Source: HGM12587 sp945786935 (GTDB lineage: Bacteria; Bacillota; Clostridia; Lachnospirales; Lachnospiraceae). From it: 13,035 nucleotides of DNA. The position numbers were made by a program, and so were the translations under genes. The stretch spans positions 1 to 13,035 of the forward strand of contig CALZFY010000064.1 in assembly GCA_945786935.1 (NCBI GenBank). Reading direction: 5' to 3'. Position 1 is the first letter of the stretch. Every line of letters begins with the position of its first letter. Shown piece after piece: positions 1 through 6,744 of the stretch. The notes under the pieces were generated by a model that ran no database searches, was not told the DNA's origin, and saw only the letters and a program-made list of their open reading frames with translations.

Positions 1-810
1 GATCAGCCGGTTGGCATTGTGATGGATCTCCTTTGCAAATCGTCTCGTATCCTTCTCATCAGTCATGCCGTTTTCAATCAGCTCCGCATAACCGGAAATA
101 GAAGTCAGAGGGGTCTTTAGTTCATGGGTAACATTGGCAGTAAAGTCCTGCCGCATCTTGGCACTTTTTACAATGTTCTGATGCTGCTCTTTAATGGTCT
201 CCAGAAAAGGGGCAAGCTCCTTATAGGAACCCACCTCCACCTGTCCGTCCAAATTTTTTGCCACCCGCTCAATGGGTGCAATGAAGCTTTTGGTCAGAAA
301 ATGTGCCAGAAGGGCACAGAATACAAACAGCAATAAAGTCACCAGACCCAGAGATGGCAGGGCATCAAAAAAAATACTGTAAATACTGCCTGTTTCCTTT
401 GCCACACGAAGAACATTCCCATTTTCCATACGCATGGCATAATAAAAGGTGCTTTTTTCCAATGTCTGGGATTTGCGGATATCGCATCCCTCTCCTTTGT
501 TAAAGGCCTCCCTGATTTCCGGACGTCCTCCATGATTTCCCATGCCTCCGATATCTGCATTGGTATCGGAAAGGACGGCCCCTTCTGAATCGATCAGCGT
601 GATCCGAAGGTCTCCGTCTATCAGCTTTGCCGGCTGCGTCCCGGATTCATCCTCCGCAATGCCTGCAGCCAGCACATTAGCACAGGTTTTTAAGCTGCCA
701 AACACTTCCGTCTGAAAGATCTTATAATAGGTAAAGGTCACCAGGATACTGGTCAGAATGATGGCCACTGCGGCAATCAGCACCAGCTCCGTATTGATTC
801 TTTTTCTCAT
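1..810 (-). CDS. Sensor histidine kinase, PhoR-like (partial, C-terminus beyond left edge)
   Basis: Membrane sensor kinase that should autophosphorylate on histidine and pass the phosphate to the response regulator encoded just upstream. The first 270 residues are present. They show a membrane segment at about 8-28, an extracytoplasmic region at about 30-148 with a strand reading TLIDSEGAVLSDTNAD (PhoR-like sensor style), a second membrane segment at about 151-173, a short linker, and a HisKA dimerisation helix with the motif FTANVTHELKTPL, phospho-acceptor His229. The ATP-binding domain lies outside the window. The start codon lies 6 bases after the regulator's stop, and a GGAG ribosome site falls inside the last regulator codons, so the two are probably translationally coupled. 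The transporter and Pho box upstream suggest phosphate sensing. The family call is firm; the ligand is inferred. Confidence 0.9.
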   Translation of the reverse strand, partial: MRKRINTELVLIAAVAIILTSILVTFTYYKIFQTEVFGSLKTCANVLAAGIAEDESGTQPAKLIDGDLRITLIDSEGAVLSDTNADIGGMGNHGGRPEIREAFNKGEGCDIRKSQTLEKSTFYYAMRMENGNVLRVAKETGSIYSIFFDALPSLGLVTLLLFVFCALLAHFLTKSFIAPIERVAKNLDGQVEVGSYKELAPFLETIKEQHQNIVKSAKMRQDFTANVTHELKTPLTSISGYAELIENGMTDEKDTRRFAKEIHHNANRLI

Positions 811-816
811 CCTTCG

Positions 817-1488
817 TTACTCCATACGATATCCCACGTTACGGATCGTTTTAATATGACCTGCACTGTCTCCTAGCTTTGAGCGAAGGGTCTTTAAATG
901 CACATCCAGGGTTCTTGATTCCACATCACAGTTCATATCCCAGATGCGGTCCATGATCACATCCCTGGTCAGAACGATTCCACGGTTTTGCATAAACAGA
1001 CGTAAAAGCTCATATTCCTTAAAGGTCAGATCACAGGGCACATCAGAGACAAACACCTGATGGCGTTCATCGTCCATGAAGATTTCATCTACCTTCCAGA
1101 CTTTCTCCTGTTCCTTATCCATACTTCTTCGAAGAACAGCTTTCACCCGGGAAATCAGTTCCATGACGCCAAAGGGCTTTACAATGTAATCATCTGCTCC
1201 GCCATCCAGTCCCTTGACCCGGTCAAGCTCCGTGGACTTTGCGGTCACCATGATCACAGGAAGCCTCCTGGTATCCGGATTTTTCCGAAGCTTCTGTAAG
1301 ATCTCCATACCGTCTTCTTCCGGAAGCATAATATCCAGCAGTACAAGATCCGGTCTGATTACCTTCATTGCCTGATAAAACTCTGCAGCATTGGAAAAAT
1401 CCCTGATCTGATAGCCACTGTTTTTTAACGCAAAGCTTTCGATCTCCCTGATATTCTGGTCATCTTCTACTATATATATGAGTGCCAT
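817..1488 (-). CDS. OmpR/PhoB-family response regulator (PhoB/PhoP-type)
   Basis: Cytoplasmic two-component transcription factor of 223 residues, normal length for the family. The receiver domain spans about 1-118, with acidic pocket residues Glu8, Asp9 and Asp10, phospho-acceptor Asp52 in LVLLDIMLP, Thr82 in the VTAK switch and Lys104 in VKPFG. A winged-helix DNA-binding domain follows at about 128-222, with LTFKEYELLRLF, the recognition-helix region around SRTLDVHLKTLRSKLG, and the closing IRNVGYR wing. A strong AGGAGGTGCT ribosome site precedes the ATG, and the transporter gene stops 12 bases upstream. Gene order is transporter, regulator, kinase, all on one strand. It probably binds the repeat at 3291-3311 and so controls its own operon; that link is inference. 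Confidence 0.93.
   Translation of the reverse strand: MALIYIVEDDQNIREIESFALKNSGYQIRDFSNAAEFYQAMKVIRPDLVLLDIMLPEEDGMEILQKLRKNPDTRRLPVIMVTAKSTELDRVKGLDGGADDYIVKPFGVMELISRVKAVLRRSMDKEQEKVWKVDEIFMDDERHQVFVSDVPCDLTFKEYELLRLFMQNRGIVLTRDVIMDRIWDMNCDVESRTLDVHLKTLRSKLGDSAGHIKTIRNVGYRME
820..823 (-). promoter_or_regulatory. Ribosome binding site of the histidine kinase inside the regulator gene
   Basis: GGAG on the minus strand overlaps the last Met-Glu codons of the response regulator and lies 9 bases before the kinase ATG at 810. An AAGG directly touching the ATG is too close to serve. It suggests coupled translation of regulator and kinase. Confidence 0.55.
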
Positions 1489-1500
1489 AAAGCACCTCCT

Positions 1501-3165
1501 TTATCGATAACTGATCACTGTTTCTGCCACATTAGAACAATGGTCTACAATACTCTCCATACTGGTCAGAAGGTCTGACTGGATAAATCCCATCTCAATG
1601 GTACATTTTCCTTCCCGCAGGCGCCTGATATGATTTTTCTTAGCTGCAGCACTCTGTTGTTCCGCCACATCTTCCATAGGGAAAATGCTTCCTGCCACCA
1701 CCAGATCCTTGTTTCTGAAACAATTTAAGGTGGCATTCATGATTTTCTGTACCTGAACCATGTATTCATCAATTTCCTGCTGTGCATGCTCGGAGAATTT
1801 TGTTCCTTTTAAAAACATCTCCTTCGCCGCATTCCGGATGGTCACCGCATGGTCGGAAAGACGTTCAAAATCTCCCAGACTGTGAAGCATCATGGAAAGA
1901 AGCTGACTTTCATGCACCGGAAGGTCCTTTCTGCTTAGGTTCACCATATAGGCACCCAGCTCTTCCTCGTAAGAGTCCACCTCTTCTTCCAGATCAATGA
2001 CCTTGTTTGCAGTATCCTCATCATATTTATTTAACAAGGACATAGCTTCCACCACAGCCTTTACACTAAGATAAGCCATCTTCTCTGTAGCTTCCATACA
2101 GATTTCTGTGGCATAGGCCGGCATTTCCAGAAAACGGGGTTCCAGAGTTTTTACAACGCGGCCCTGATTGTCCGGTGCTGCTCCTGCTGCATCATCCCGG
2201 ATCGTCAGACAGGCAAGCTTCACCAGCACCTTGGAAAAAGGAAGGAGAAGCACTGTAGCTGTCACATTGAAAATTGTATGAATGGTTGCAATTCCCGCTG
2301 CATTTGCCGGTGCATCCAGAAAAGAGAAGTCAAACACTGCATTTAAAGCATAGAATGCCAGCATAAAAATGATCGTACCGATCAGGTTAAAGTAAAGATG
2401 GATCAATGCGGTTCTTCTTGCATTTTTGCTGGCACCGATACCGGAAATCATGGCAGTCACACAGGTACCGATATTCTGTCCCATAATGATGGGAAGGGCG
2501 GTACTAAATGATACTGCTCCTGTCATACAAAGTGCCTGTAAAATACCGACAGATGCGGAAGAACTCTGAATAATTGCCGTAAGCAGTGCACCTGCCACCA
2601 TACCCAAAATGGGGTTTCGAAACATCAGAAGGATATTTGTAAATTCCGGCACATCTGCCAAAGGCTTTACAGCAGCACTCATGGTCTCCATCCCTGTCAT
2701 CAGGATCGCAAAGCCTACCATGATCATACCGATGTTTTTCTTCCTGTCACTTTTTAAAAACTGCAGGAAAACAACACCCACCATGGCAAGCACAGGGGAA
2801 AAAGAAGACGGCTTCAAAAGATTCATAAAGAAATTGCCGCTTTCAATTCCTGTTAAGCTCAAAAGCCAGGAAGTCATGGTGGTACCGATATTGGCACCCA
2901 TGATGACACCTACCGCCTGGGAAAGCTTCATGATCCCGGAGTTTACGAAACCTACCACAATGACCGTTGTCGCCGAAGAGCTCTGGATTACTGCCGTAAC
3001 CACTGCGCCTAAGGCCACAGCTTTTAACGTATTGGAGGTCAATGTTTCTAACATTTTCTCCATTTTACCACCAGATGCCTTTGCAAGTCCATCTCCCATT
3101 AAGTCCATTCCATAAAGAAAAAGTGCAAGGCCTCCTACCATTCTCAAAATTCCAAAAAAGTCCAT
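1501..3165 (-). CDS. Na+/phosphate cotransporter (NptA/PNaS type) with C-terminal PhoU domain
   Basis: Inner-membrane sodium-coupled phosphate transporter of 554 residues, the usual size for bacterial transporters carrying a PhoU extension. The membrane part (about 1-320) contains the duplicated family signature: QSSSATTV at 61-68 followed by GANIGTT at 90-96, and QSSSASVG at 200-207 followed by GQNIGT at 229-234. From about 350 to the end the protein is soluble and helical, with PhoU-type motifs (FERLSDHA near 433-440 and VDHCSNVAE near the C-terminus). An AGAGGT ribosome site sits 6 bases before the ATG. It is the first gene of the phosphate block, with a promoter and candidate Pho box upstream and a response regulator 12 bases downstream. 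Substrate assignment rests on family and context; some relatives are poorly characterised. Confidence 0.92.
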   Translation of the reverse strand: MDFFGILRMVGGLALFLYGMDLMGDGLAKASGGKMEKMLETLTSNTLKAVALGAVVTAVIQSSSATTVIVVGFVNSGIMKLSQAVGVIMGANIGTTMTSWLLSLTGIESGNFFMNLLKPSSFSPVLAMVGVVFLQFLKSDRKKNIGMIMVGFAILMTGMETMSAAVKPLADVPEFTNILLMFRNPILGMVAGALLTAIIQSSSASVGILQALCMTGAVSFSTALPIIMGQNIGTCVTAMISGIGASKNARRTALIHLYFNLIGTIIFMLAFYALNAVFDFSFLDAPANAAGIATIHTIFNVTATVLLLPFSKVLVKLACLTIRDDAAGAAPDNQGRVVKTLEPRFLEMPAYATEICMEATEKMAYLSVKAVVEAMSLLNKYDEDTANKVIDLEEEVDSYEEELGAYMVNLSRKDLPVHESQLLSMMLHSLGDFERLSDHAVTIRNAAKEMFLKGTKFSEHAQQEIDEYMVQVQKIMNATLNCFRNKDLVVAGSIFPMEDVAEQQSAAAKKNHIRRLREGKCTIEMGFIQSDLLTSMESIVDHCSNVAETVISYR

Positions 3166-3171
3166 AAATCT

Positions 3172-3177
3172 ACCTCT
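3172..3177 (-). promoter_or_regulatory. Ribosome binding site of the phosphate transporter
   Basis: The minus strand reads AGAGGT six bases before the ATG at 3165. It supports this start. It is weaker than the AGGAGGT site of the following regulator gene. Confidence 0.6.
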
Positions 3178-3219
3178 TATTTCTACATCCTGTGTAATAA
3201 AATTTTGCCCAAAACTGTT

Positions 3220-3240
3220 GGCTGTTTAAAATGTACAGCC
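3220..3240 (-). other. Stem-loop at the predicted 5' end of the transporter mRNA
   Basis: GGCTGT at 3220-3225 and ACAGCC at 3235-3240 are perfect inverted arms of 6 bp around a 9-base loop. The predicted start of the transporter transcript is about 3237, so the hairpin would lie at or very near the 5' end of the mRNA. No T-run follows on the minus strand, so it is not a classical terminator. A role in mRNA stability or as an operator is possible but only inferred. Confidence 0.4.
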
Positions 3241-3243
3241 ACA

Positions 3244-3271
3244 ATTTTACTCCTATAGGCTATCGCGTCAA
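3244..3271 (-). promoter_or_regulatory. Sigma-A-type promoter of the transporter/two-component operon
   Basis: On the minus strand, TTGACG (3266-3271) is separated by 16 bases from TAAAAT (3244-3249). This predicts initiation near 3237 and a leader of about 70 bases to the ATG at 3165. The candidate Pho box lies just upstream, the usual position for activation. Assigned by pattern only. Confidence 0.6.
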
Positions 3272-3290
3272 AGTTAAGGGCATCAGGTAT

Positions 3291-3311
3291 TCTATGTAAA
3301 GTCTATGTAAA
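3291..3311 (-). promoter_or_regulatory. Candidate Pho box (PhoP/PhoB binding direct repeat)
   Basis: The minus strand holds two copies of TTTACATAGA, at 3302-3311 and 3291-3300, exactly 11 bp apart. This matches the known Gram-positive PhoP site: repeats of TT(A/T/C)A(C/T)A spaced by about one helical turn. It lies about 20 bp upstream of the -35 of a promoter driving a phosphate transporter plus a PhoB-type regulator and kinase. The repeat is seen directly; binding is inferred. Confidence 0.65.
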
Positions 3312-3354
3312 ATTTAGGATGTTATGAAATTTGCACACTTTAGGTTGATTTGTG

Positions 3355-3383
3355 TGGACTTTTTCCTAAGATTTCAATATAAT
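3355..3383 (+). promoter_or_regulatory. Promoter of the HPr/Crh-like small gene
   Basis: TGGACT (3355-3360, four of six matches to the -35 consensus) is followed after 17 bases by a perfect TATAAT at 3378-3383. Predicted initiation is near 3390, giving a leader of about 33 bases. Because it lies inside a longer open frame that starts at 3324, it argues for the start at 3423. Confidence 0.65.
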
Positions 3384-3408
3384 AAAATTATCGAAATTCT
3401 ATTCAAAA

Positions 3409-3414
3409 AAGGAG
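3409..3414 (+). promoter_or_regulatory. Ribosome binding site that fixes the small-gene start
   Basis: AAGGAG ends 8 bases before the ATG at 3423. The in-frame ATG at 3324 lies upstream of the promoter and has no comparable site. Confidence 0.75.
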
Positions 3415-3422
3415 AAGGTACC

Positions 3423-3656
3423 ATGAAGATTCAGAACATTTCAGACATCGACAAATTTTTCAAAGTTGTTGACAGCTGCTCCGGCAAGGTTGAGCTTGTA
3501 ACAGGTGAAGGAGACAGATTAAACTTAAAATCCAAATTATGCCAGTACGTTTCCATGGCAAATATTTTTTCAAACGGTGAAATTCCGGAACTGGAAATCA
3601 TCGCTTACGAAAAAGAAGATATTGACAAATTAATCGCATTCATGTTAGGAAACTAA
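3423..3656 (+). CDS. Small conserved-looking protein, HPr/Crh-like fold without the active histidine
   Basis: Cytoplasmic protein of 77 residues with no signal peptide or membrane segment. By eye the elements run strand (KIQN), helix (DIDKFFKVVDSC), strand (GKVELVTG), strand (DRLNLKS), helix (KLCQYVSM), strand (LEIIAY), helix (EDIDKLIAFML). That is the order of HPr. The stretch LNLKSKL lines up with the VNLKSIM segment around the regulatory Ser46 of Bacillus HPr and Crh, giving Ser37 here. The GIHARP loop with catalytic His15 is absent, and the protein is about 10 residues shorter than HPr. It could be a regulator of Crh type or an unrelated fold. It is monocistronic, with its own promoter and terminator, and is the only plus-strand gene. 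The gene is near certain; the fold is my inference. Confidence 0.85.
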   Translation: MKIQNISDIDKFFKVVDSCSGKVELVTGEGDRLNLKSKLCQYVSMANIFSNGEIPELEIIAYEKEDIDKLIAFMLGN

Positions 3657-3661
3657 TTTTA

Positions 3662-3695
3662 AAAAAGGAGCCCTGCAGCTGCAGAGCTCCTTTTT
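3662..3695. terminator. Bidirectional intrinsic terminator between the small gene and truA
   Basis: Near-perfect palindrome: GGAGC at 3667-3671 pairs with GCTCC at 3686-3690, one C/A mismatch follows, and CTGCAG at 3673-3678 meets CTGCAG at 3679-3684. An A-run precedes it and a T-run follows, so each strand ends in a U-tract. It lies 5 bases after the small gene and just before the truA stop, which suits two convergent genes. Confidence 0.9.
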
Positions 3696-3696
3696 A

Positions 3697-4434
3697 TCAT
3701 TCATACATAACTTCCACCAGAAACAGTCCCTGGGCCGGTGCGGTAAAGCCTGCCGCTCCCCGGTCTTTAGCCTCCAGAATGTCCTTCATTTCTTCCGGTG
3801 TACGCAATCCCCTGCCCACTTCTATGAGAGTTCCCGTAAGGATCCGGACCATATTGTAGAGGAAGCCGTTGCCGGTGTACCTTATGGATACGATTCCATC
3901 CTTTTCCTCTATAGTGATGGATGTAATGGTACGGACCGTTGATTTTTTCATCTTTTTGTTGGCACAAAAGGACTTAAAGTCATGGGTTCCAAGAAAAAGT
4001 ACCGCGGCACTTCTCATGGCTTCCAGATCAAGAGGATTTTCCTCCCGCATAGTATATTTTCTCCGGAATACATTGGCTACTTCTCCGTTGTCGATGCGGT
4101 ATTCATAGGTTTTGCCCTTTGCAGACAACCTGGCATGAAAACGCTCATCAGCTTTGGAAACCGCCAACACCCGGATATCTTTAGACAGATATTCGTTGAG
4201 GTATTTTTTGATTTCTTCCTCAGGAAACTTCTCCGGAGCATGGAAATTGGCCACCTGTCCACAGGCGTGAACTCCTGCATCCGTTCTTCCTGAGCCATGG
4301 ATCTCAATGTACTCTCCATACATTTTTTCCAGAATAGCTTCTAACTTTCCCTGTATGGTGTTATCTGTATTTCCCTGCTTCTGCCAGCCGTTTAATTTTG
4401 TGCCGTCATACTGCAGTATCATTTTGTAATTCAT
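3697..4434 (-). CDS. truA: tRNA pseudouridine(38-40) synthase TruA
   Basis: Converts uridines 38, 39 and 40 of the tRNA anticodon stem to pseudouridine in the cytoplasm. At 245 residues it has the family's normal length. The N-terminal strand YDGTKLNGWQ is typical, the catalytic aspartate is Asp52 in GSGRTDAGVHA, and later motifs include KGKTYEYRI, CFTGTHDFKSF-style FLGTHDFKSFCA and GNGFLYNMVRILTGTL, which forms the RNA-binding second half. Its ATG overlaps the mrp stop codon in an ATGA of four bases, so translation is probably coupled. It is the last gene of the minus-strand block and ends at the shared bidirectional terminator. The identification is firm. Confidence 0.96.
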   Translation of the reverse strand: MNYKMILQYDGTKLNGWQKQGNTDNTIQGKLEAILEKMYGEYIEIHGSGRTDAGVHACGQVANFHAPEKFPEEEIKKYLNEYLSKDIRVLAVSKADERFHARLSAKGKTYEYRIDNGEVANVFRRKYTMREENPLDLEAMRSAAVLFLGTHDFKSFCANKKMKKSTVRTITSITIEEKDGIVSIRYTGNGFLYNMVRILTGTLIEVGRGLRTPEEMKDILEAKDRGAAGFTAPAQGLFLVEVMYE

Positions 4435-5279
4435 GATTTCTGATGATTTTCCACTGCTTCTCTTGCAGCTTCCAGATATTCCACATTTGCTTTTGCAAAT
4501 TCCCCTGCATCAGAAAGCTCTGCCAAAGAAAGATCGATCGGAAGCTTTCCAAGCACCGGTAAGGATACTTCTTTTGCAACCTCGTCGATGGTGCTCTTTC
4601 CAAAGACTGAGAATTCTTTTCCGCAGTCCGGACATTTGATATAACTGTAGTTTTCCACCAGACCAAGTACCGGAATCTTCATCATATTTGCCATGTTGAT
4701 GGCTTTCTTTACGATCATTCTAACCAGATCCTGTGGAGAGGTTACCACAACGATTCCATCTACCGGTAAGGACTGGAACACTGTCAGCGGTACGTCACCG
4801 GTTCCCGGAGGCATATCTACCAGAAGGTAATCTACCTCTCCCCACATAACCTCACTCCAGAACTGCTTTACCATATTGGCAAGCACCGGACCTCTCCAGA
4901 TTACCGGACTTTCCTCATCCGGGAGTAAAAGATTGATGGACATTAAACGGATGCCGTTGTCTGTCAGCAATGGTTCGATTCCGTCGTCCGTAGCTTCTGC
5001 CGGTCCGTGAACGCCGTACATTTTAGGGATCGACGGACCTGTAATATCTGCATCCAGAATTCCTACCGTATAGCCCTGTTTTGCCAGAAGATTTGCTAAA
5101 GATGCGGTCACCATGGATTTACCCACACCGCCTTTCCCACTGACAACTCCGATGACGTGTTTTACATTGGAATAAATGTTTTGTTCTACAAGAAAGCTCT
5201 GTGGATTGTTCTTGCTTGGACAGCCTTCACAGCTTTCTCTGGAACAGGTACTTTTGCTTGCGCATTCTTTTTCTGCCAT
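4431..5279 (-). CDS. mrp: Mrp/NBP35-family ATP-binding Fe-S carrier protein
   Basis: Soluble P-loop ATPase of the ApbC/Mrp/Nbp35 group, thought to bind and transfer [4Fe-4S] clusters to apoproteins. The 282 residues show a deviant Walker A GKGGVGKS at 48-55, ILDADITGPSIP near 74-85, the VDMPPGTGD signature near 154-162, and the cluster-binding pair Cys216/Cys219 in IKCPDCG. The N-terminus carries four more cysteines at 6, 12, 17 and 20 within 20 residues, recalling the N-terminal ferredoxin-like motif of Nbp35 proteins with different spacing. There is no DUF59 domain. A GAGGAAA site precedes the ATG, which starts 18 bases after pyk ends, and its end overlaps truA. The PurF-like protein upstream in this block keeps Fe-S ligands and could be a client; that is inference. 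Confidence 0.93.
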   Translation of the reverse strand: MAEKECASKSTCSRESCEGCPSKNNPQSFLVEQNIYSNVKHVIGVVSGKGGVGKSMVTASLANLLAKQGYTVGILDADITGPSIPKMYGVHGPAEATDDGIEPLLTDNGIRLMSINLLLPDEESPVIWRGPVLANMVKQFWSEVMWGEVDYLLVDMPPGTGDVPLTVFQSLPVDGIVVVTSPQDLVRMIVKKAINMANMMKIPVLGLVENYSYIKCPDCGKEFSVFGKSTIDEVAKEVSLPVLGKLPIDLSLAELSDAGEFAKANVEYLEAAREAVENHQKS

Positions 5280-5297
5280 GTTTATTTCCTCACTTTT

Positions 5298-6731
5298 CTA
5301 TTCTTCCATTTGGGTGATACAATGTACCTTCAGAAGGTTGGTCGTACCGGAGATACCGATGGGCACCCCGGCAGTCAGTACAAGAATATCCCCTGTAGTT
5401 GCCATTGAAGCCTTTTGTACAGCCAGAATCGCCTCCTCAAATTGCTGGTTCAAATCCTCCCGCTCTTTTATGAGCAGCGGGATCACACCCCAGCTTAAGG
5501 CAAGCTGACGGTAGGTCTGCTCTCGGGTAGTGCAGGCAATGACCGGACAAACCGGACGGTATCTGGAAATCATATAGGCTGTTCTGCCGGATTCCGTAAC
5601 GGTGACGATGGCCCTGGCATGTAACTCGATGGCTGCATTGACCGTCGCCTTGGAAATGGCATTGGTAATGCTTCCTTCCGTGGGAAGATTGCTCTGATAA
5701 AACCGCTTTCTGTAATCAATATCCTGCTCTGTGCGCCCTGCGATCCGAACCATGGTACGGACACATTCCAGCGGATATTTTCCGGAAGCAGTTTCCCCGG
5801 AAAGCATGACGGCACTGGTGCCGTCATAGACCGCATTGGCAACGTCATTTGCCTCTGCTCTGGTGGGTCTTGGATACTGCATCATGGAATCCAGCATCTG
5901 GGTAGCCGTGATGACCTGTTTACCCACACCATACACCTTTTTGATGATCTCTTTTTGGATGACCGGAACCTCCTCCAAAGGAATTTCCACACCCATATCA
6001 CCTCTGGCAACCATAATTCCGTCTGCAAGTGCAAGGATCTCATCCAGATTTTCCACACCCTGACTGTTTTCAATTTTTGCAATGACTTTGATTTTTTCCC
6101 CGCCGAGCTCTTTTAAAACATTTTTCAGTTCCCGCACATCCGACGCACTGCGTGTAAAGGATGCGGCAACAAAATCATATTCCTGCTCTACGGCAAATCT
6201 CAGGTCATTATAATCCTTTTCGTTGATAAATGGAAGACTTAAAACAACACCGGGAACATTTACGCCTTTTCTGGCTGAAATGACCCCGGTATTTTTCACC
6301 AGACAGCGGATCTCCTCCCCTGCCACACTTTCTACTTCCATCTCTACCAATCCATCGTCAATGAGAATCCGGTTTCCCGGTGTCACATCATAGGGCAGAC
6401 CCGGATAGGTAATGTATGCACTTTCTTTATTTCCAAGAATTTCATTTGTGGTCAGTGTAAAAAGCTGTCCCTGCTTTAACACGATCTGCTTTTGTTCAAA
6501 ATCTCCCAGCCGAATTTCCGGTCCCTTGGTATCCAACAGGGCTGCCACCGGAAGATTTAATTCCTTCCGAAGCCGCTTTAACATGTCAAGTCGCCTTCCA
6601 TGCTCCTCGTGGTCACCATGAGACATATTAAACCTGGCAATGTTCATGCCCTCCAGCATCATCTGACGCATGATATTTTCGTCTTCCACTGCAGGTCCCA
6701 ATGTACATACGATTTTGGTTTTTTTGTTCAT
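5298..6731 (-). CDS. pyk: Pyruvate kinase
   Basis: Transfers phosphate from phosphoenolpyruvate to ADP, giving pyruvate and ATP, the last step of glycolysis. The 477 residues match the compact form and lack the C-terminal PEP-utiliser domain found in Bacillus. Visible landmarks are KIVCTLGPA at the N-terminus, NIARFNMSHG (Arg33, Asn35, Ser37), LLDTKGPEIR (Asp67, Lys69), the short B domain at about 70-165, IAKIEN with catalytic Lys219 and metal-binding Glu221, VARGDMGVEIP with Asp245, and ATQML with Thr277. An AAGGAGC ribosome site lies shortly before the ATG, and the DUF1653 gene ends 13 bases upstream, so they are probably cotranscribed. Confidence 0.97.
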   Translation of the reverse strand: MNKKTKIVCTLGPAVEDENIMRQMMLEGMNIARFNMSHGDHEEHGRRLDMLKRLRKELNLPVAALLDTKGPEIRLGDFEQKQIVLKQGQLFTLTTNEILGNKESAYITYPGLPYDVTPGNRILIDDGLVEMEVESVAGEEIRCLVKNTGVISARKGVNVPGVVLSLPFINEKDYNDLRFAVEQEYDFVAASFTRSASDVRELKNVLKELGGEKIKVIAKIENSQGVENLDEILALADGIMVARGDMGVEIPLEEVPVIQKEIIKKVYGVGKQVITATQMLDSMMQYPRPTRAEANDVANAVYDGTSAVMLSGETASGKYPLECVRTMVRIAGRTEQDIDYRKRFYQSNLPTEGSITNAISKATVNAAIELHARAIVTVTESGRTAYMISRYRPVCPVIACTTREQTYRQLALSWGVIPLLIKEREDLNQQFEEAILAVQKASMATTGDILVLTAGVPIGISGTTNLLKVHCITQMEE

Positions 6732-6744
6732 TTCGAAGCTCCTT

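Noticed and set aside
2609..3115. A 168-codon open frame on the plus strand opposite the phosphate transporter
   Set aside because: It is fully antisense to strong transporter motifs, has no convincing ribosome site and its composition mirrors the opposite gene.
1501..3165. Repeated QSSS motifs as a sign of recent internal duplication
   Set aside because: This is the ancient inverted-repeat signature of the Na+/phosphate cotransporter family, not a local event.
3324..3422. Upstream ATG that would add 33 residues to the small HPr-like protein
   Set aside because: The promoter lies inside this stretch, and the strong ribosome site belongs to the ATG at 3423.
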